From Mermis nigrescens (lineage: Eukaryota > Nematoda > Enoplea > Mermithida > Mermithidae): a stretch of DNA of 64,000 nucleotides. Position 1 is the stretch's first letter. Every line of letters starts with the position of its first letter. The position numbers were made by a program, and so were the translations under genes. Location of the stretch: positions 367,001 to 431,000 of the forward strand of contig JAVLUZ010000343.1 in the NCBI GenBank assembly GCA_036768485.1. The letters are read 5' to 3'. The notes below the pieces were generated by a model. That model saw only the letters and a list, made by a program, of their open reading frames with translations. It ran no database searches and was not told the DNA's origin. Shown piece after piece: positions 60,635-64,000 of this stretch.

Positions 60635-62182
60635 GTAGGAGAGGTATTAATAAAGTACCGTCGACTCTCCGTAAAATATTTTTCGAACAGCGAAAAACAT
60701 TTCCTCTGGCTAAATCGAGGTCGCTGATTACAGATATAGTAGTCAAAAAGTAGTATTTATTAGTCAAAAGTTACAATCAAAGTTACAATTTTTTGCATTA
60801 TTCTATAATTTTGTCGTAGGTTCTCTTCGTTTGAGTAGATAAAGCGTGTTTTCACTTCGACATAAACTTTGACCATTTTTTCGCTTTGTACGTTGTATTT
60901 TAAGTTCGATTTTCCGCGATTTTTAAGACATTATATTTCTCAACGACTGCTGAGTGCTGACTGCTGCACTTTCGGAGAATTTGTGTCATTCATTTCTTTG
61001 TTTCAGGTACCTACATTCATTATAAAATTAAGTAGTTATTAGGTGTACCATAGTTTCCCAAGGTCGAACGTTCAGAGGGGGTGAAATCCCAAAATTTGAG
61101 ACCACTAAATTTAGAGTTCTAGCCTTTTTTGCAGGTCAAATATGCAAAACGCTTAAAACATCCTATATAGCATGTTTTAATGTGAAAAACTGCATTTTTA
61201 AGTACTTTTTGTCCCATTTTGACTAGTTTCGTCACTCTTGAAGTAAAAAATATAAGAATTCATCGAAAATTTTGACTTTTCAGATCATTTTAACTTCATT
61301 CTAGGTATTTTATGGATAAATAAAACAAAAATGTACTAGTCGGCGCGAAGCGCCGAAAATTTTTAACATCTGCGCTGCTTTTGTACCCAAAAATCATTGC
61401 AGAAAACGTTTGATAGCTCAAAATCGTCTGACAGTGATTCAAGTCTCGGACCCTGAGGTGGGGGTAATACCCCCTCACCCCCCTATGGGAATGCGTGAGG
61501 TGTACTCGTACGTATTAAAATGGCACGTGACGTTTTATGCTTGAATTTTGCCATTATAACGCGACATCGACCAACCAAAAACATGCCTTTTGGCTAATGG
61601 CGGGAGCGGTAAGCAGCAAGAAAATTCGGGGAGGGGGTCTGTTTGGGGAATCGCTAAAAATCGCCAAAAAATGTTACTAAAAATAGAATCTGGGGTATAT
61701 AATAATCTGCGGCGGTGTAAACGCCCAACCCTCACGCCCATGTGTGGCGGTCACCGCGCCACGCCAGGCGTGAGGAAGTGACGCGATTTTGTCCTGATGG
61801 ATAAATGTAAAAACTGTACTTTTTCTTCACTTATTGATCGCTCGGAACTAATTTCAGTAATTTTAATGATAATTAAGATTATGCATGATCTGACCATCTG
61901 GGGGTGAAATTCTAATGTGCCTTTTTCAGACTCGCTTATTTTGTTAGATCGATGCCAGCAACTGCCTCATTGAACTCAGTTTTCGGCTGCCATCGTTTTA
62001 TCCAACGTTCGAACATCCGCATGTCTTCCTACGTTGTAATTCGCCTAGTGCTTTATGCCTAGAGTGGAACAAGCAGTTAAGAGACTACTTAAAAAACGTG
62101 CCTCTTGGCGAACCTTGCGTTAGTCAATGTATTTCTTTCGTCAGTGATGAGCTGACAGACTCAATAAAGGCATCTATTCCAT
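60425..62182 (+). CDS. RWDD2: RWD domain-containing protein 2 (RWDD2-type), 5' part
   Basis: Two exons, 60425-60634 (70 codons) and 61948-62182 (78 codons plus one base), encode the N-terminal RWD domain: LQEDELSLLRSMFNQPEELEF, then after the intron IDASNCLIELSFRLPSFYP and FLRCNS, then DYLKNVPLGEPCVSQ. Motif order and spacing follow RWDD2A/B, whose exact role is not established; RWD domains are protein-interaction folds. The C-terminal domain of the family is not visible here, so the gene probably continues past 64000. A complete family D element lies in the intron. Confidence 0.8.
61049..61497 (-). mobile_element. Family D short element, intact (449 bp), hAT-like
   Basis: Exact 8-bp duplication AGGTGTAC at 61041-61048 and 61498-61505. 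Starts CATAGTTTCCCAAGG and ends CCCCTATGGGAATGCGTG. GGCGCGAAGCGCCG at 61342. In the RWD gene intron, about 87-90% like the copy at 23158 by eye. Confidence 0.93.
61600..61745 (-). repeat. Family A' short element
   Basis: AAGCAGCAAGAAAATTCGGG, ATGTTACTAAAAATAGAATC and CTCACGCCCATGTGTG match 40768-40908. Confidence 0.65.
61948..62182 (+). CDS. RWDD2: RWDD2-type exon 2
   Basis: The acceptor is TTATTTTGTTAG and the donor CCAT|GTAAGC, phase 1. The exon encodes LSFRLPSFYPTFEHPHVFL, the YPxxxP turn typical of RWD domains, then CLEWNKQLRDYLKNV. Confidence 0.82.
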
Positions 62183-62218
62183 GTAAGCTTAGCTATAAAA
62201 ATCATACATGCATACGGT

Positions 62219-62600
62219 CAGATATGCTCAGCATGGGAATTCTGGGGGAGGGGTGTGAAATTTTAAAGTGCCTCATTTGGGCCCAAAAATGATGGGTACG
62301 CGTCAAAAACATCGTTTTTTGACGTTTTTGACGATGCTCTATCTTTCTTAAGCATGAAAACATTTGAAAAAATCAAAAAACTCGAACACGTTGGACAAAA
62401 TCTGGTTAAAACATGAGTATGTGGCGCAAAGTGCCGAAAATTTGACATTTCTGAGCAAGCAGACAGCTAAAAACGCTTTAAGAAGCACTTTTACTACAAA
62501 TTTTCAGCAAATTTTCGGAAACTTTTGAAAAACCGCGAATTCTGGCGGGCGAAAATATTTCTAGGGGGAGGTAAATTAAAATCCCCCTCAGATCATGTTA
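62219..62600 (+). mobile_element. Family B short element
   Basis: Starts CAGATATGCTCAGCATGGGA and ends CAGATCATGTTA. Carries GGGTACGCGTCAAAAAC and GGCGCAAAGTGCCG. Flanks share only ACGGT. Located after exon 2 of the RWD gene. Confidence 0.8.
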
Positions 62601-63090
62601 ACGGTCTAAATTTCTGGGAGGGGTTGACCGAATTTCCTGGCGATTAATGAGTAATTACTTTATTTGATATCAAATACCCCTTCTAGCGTTTGTTGTCGCG
62701 CTTTATGTTTTCCCAGGACGTGGATAAAACTGTATCGAGTCTTTTTAAATAATTCTTCTTGAAATTTTGCAGGGAATCATCATTTCAAAGGCTAATTACA
62801 TATATGAAAATGGTGTCAAAGCAATGAATTTGTGTGAATTGATTATTTAGATAGTTTTATCGTTCTTCAAGCACCCTTCAAAGCTACGAATTCTCGGTGG
62901 AAGCGTTTAATTTCGTTGAATTTTACTCTTCAAAATATTAATGGTTGTTTGCATGGAAACCAGTAACAGTAAGAGCGATCCTCAACCATCAAATATATAA
63001 TAGATGAAAATTGTATGGACGAATGGATTGAAGTTTTACTATTAGAAAAATAAGTTTTTTACTTGAGATTATTCTATTGAACATCCTCTG
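62600..63090. other. Unassigned, presumably RWD gene intron
   Basis: An acceptor-like TTTTGCAG precedes 62772, but the phase required by exon 2 meets a stop after seven codons, so I did not call an exon. Confidence 0.35.
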
Positions 63091-63510
63091 GCGATCTTTC
63101 ATCGTTCGAGCATTAGGTTTTGGTTAGAAAATGGAGTGAGGGAGACTTGCACACTTGGAGGGCTCCCCTACCGGGACTTTTGAATGGTATACCCCTCATG
63201 CCATTTTAGAACAATGAAGAAGTGTGAAACGACGTGTAATAGCATAGTTTCAATTACGTACGGTATTTTTTCTAGCAATAAACTTATCAATTCTGCCATT
63301 CAGGCACCTTTCTTCCATTTTTTCGTATTTATTTTATGTTAGAGGTCATTCCATCGTCTTTATTGTTATTTGTTTTTATTCGAATTAAGCAACGAATATT
63401 TATGCAGAATAAAATACAGCAAATTGAGACACAAAATTTGACAATAAATAATTAAAAATTACATATTGCCCCAGGAAACTCGGTTTACCCCTCCCACAAC
63501 TTTTGACTGT
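63090..63510 (-). repeat. Family G repeat
   Basis: ACTTTTGAATGGTATACCCC, CAATGAAGAAGTGTGAAACG and GCCATTCAGGCACCTTTCTT match 46670-47150. Confidence 0.6.
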
Positions 63511-63855
63511 GTGGCGCATGTATGACTAAGAGAGTATGCTTTTCATTAGTCCTCGTAGGGGATTGCCAGTGTGAATGAGTGGCTATAATGCGATGAATAT
63601 GAGTAACTGAATTGCAATGATTTGATTATGAATAATGAATTTGAATATCTATATAAAATATGCGGCGAGTTTCCAAGTAGAAACAGCCAATAAGTATTTT
63701 ATTTTGCCAAACTGCATATAAAAGCTCGTCACATTATTAAGATAATGCCGAAGCATTTTTATGTGTAAAAATTTCGTTTTGATTGTGATATTGAAGAGGT
63801 CAATCTAACGTCAATCTAGCTGAAAACTCACACAGACCTATCTTATGAGTAAGAG

Positions 63856-64000
63856 CCACACATGATCTGGGGGTTGGGGTTCTCACCTCCCCAGAAAAAT
63901 TTACACCCCCTTAAAAATTTTTCATTCCCTTCCCCAAAATTGGCGATTTTTTGAAGTTTTTAAAAATTTTCTAAAAATTTGTAGAAAAGATGCTTTTTGA
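63856..64000 (-). mobile_element. Family B element, cut by the window end
   Basis: Starts CACACATGATCTGGGGG and continues GTAGAAAAGATGCTTTTT as in the inverted copy at 26070-26490. Confidence 0.7.

Noticed and set aside
62763..62850. Possible third exon of the RWDD2-type gene after TTTTGCAG
   Set aside because: The phase-1 donor of exon 2 forces a frame with a stop after seven codons, and the other frames do not resemble the family.

Overview
The window looks like nuclear DNA of an invertebrate animal, probably an arthropod, although the sequence does not fix the species. It is AT-rich. Its only convincing genes are split by GT-AG introns and are recognisable animal orthologues. The remaining sequence is mostly transposable-element debris: LINE 3' ends with microsatellite tails, many short elements with 8-bp target-site duplications (TSDs), and long inverted-repeat elements. 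I saw no bacterial operon, tRNA, rRNA or CRISPR array.

Three genes lie on the + strand. (1) A lysosomal/prostatic-type histidine acid phosphatase has ten exons from 16400 to 34622. It encodes about 420 residues with a signal peptide, RHGDRTP, an HVRST segment, HDTT and a C-terminal membrane anchor; every exon junction keeps phase. (2) A site-2 protease (MBTPS2) has two coding exons, 43175-44020 and 49177-50148. It encodes about 605 residues with HELGH and a C-terminal LDG motif. (3) The 5' part of an RWDD2-type RWD-domain gene has exons 60425-60634 and 61948-62182, and its 3' end was not found here. A further exon-like reading frame at 56927-56994 resumes at 58149 on the far side of a 1.1-kb inverted-repeat insertion.

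Layout: 1-2.4 kb is a TTTACAC-rich degenerate and tandem region (about four 270-bp units). 2.56-3.39 kb is a TA-flanked element with nearly identical 195-bp inverted ends. 4.5-8.1 kb holds a pair of roughly 1.05-kb direct repeats and an inverted pair. 8.4-9.7 kb is a LINE remnant split by a GGGTTTTTT-rich insertion. 9.7-16.4 kb is repeat debris. 16.4-34.6 kb is the acid phosphatase, with introns full of nested short elements. 34.7-43 kb is repeats and unassigned DNA. 43.2-50.1 kb is the protease, whose 5.2-kb intron carries several elements. 51.7-52.6 kb is a second LINE 3' end. 53.4-58.1 kb holds two foldback-like elements with 9-bp duplications, one with minisatellite arms. 60.4-64 kb is the RWD gene and more elements.

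The three genes have no shared pathway. The unifying signal is the repeat population: several different short-element families (lettered A-I here) carry the same small hairpin, CGGCGCTTCGCGCCG or a variant, in roughly 40 copies, and most insert with 8-bp duplications in the manner of hAT transposons. No transposase gene is present, so any mobilising enzyme would have to be elsewhere in the genome.
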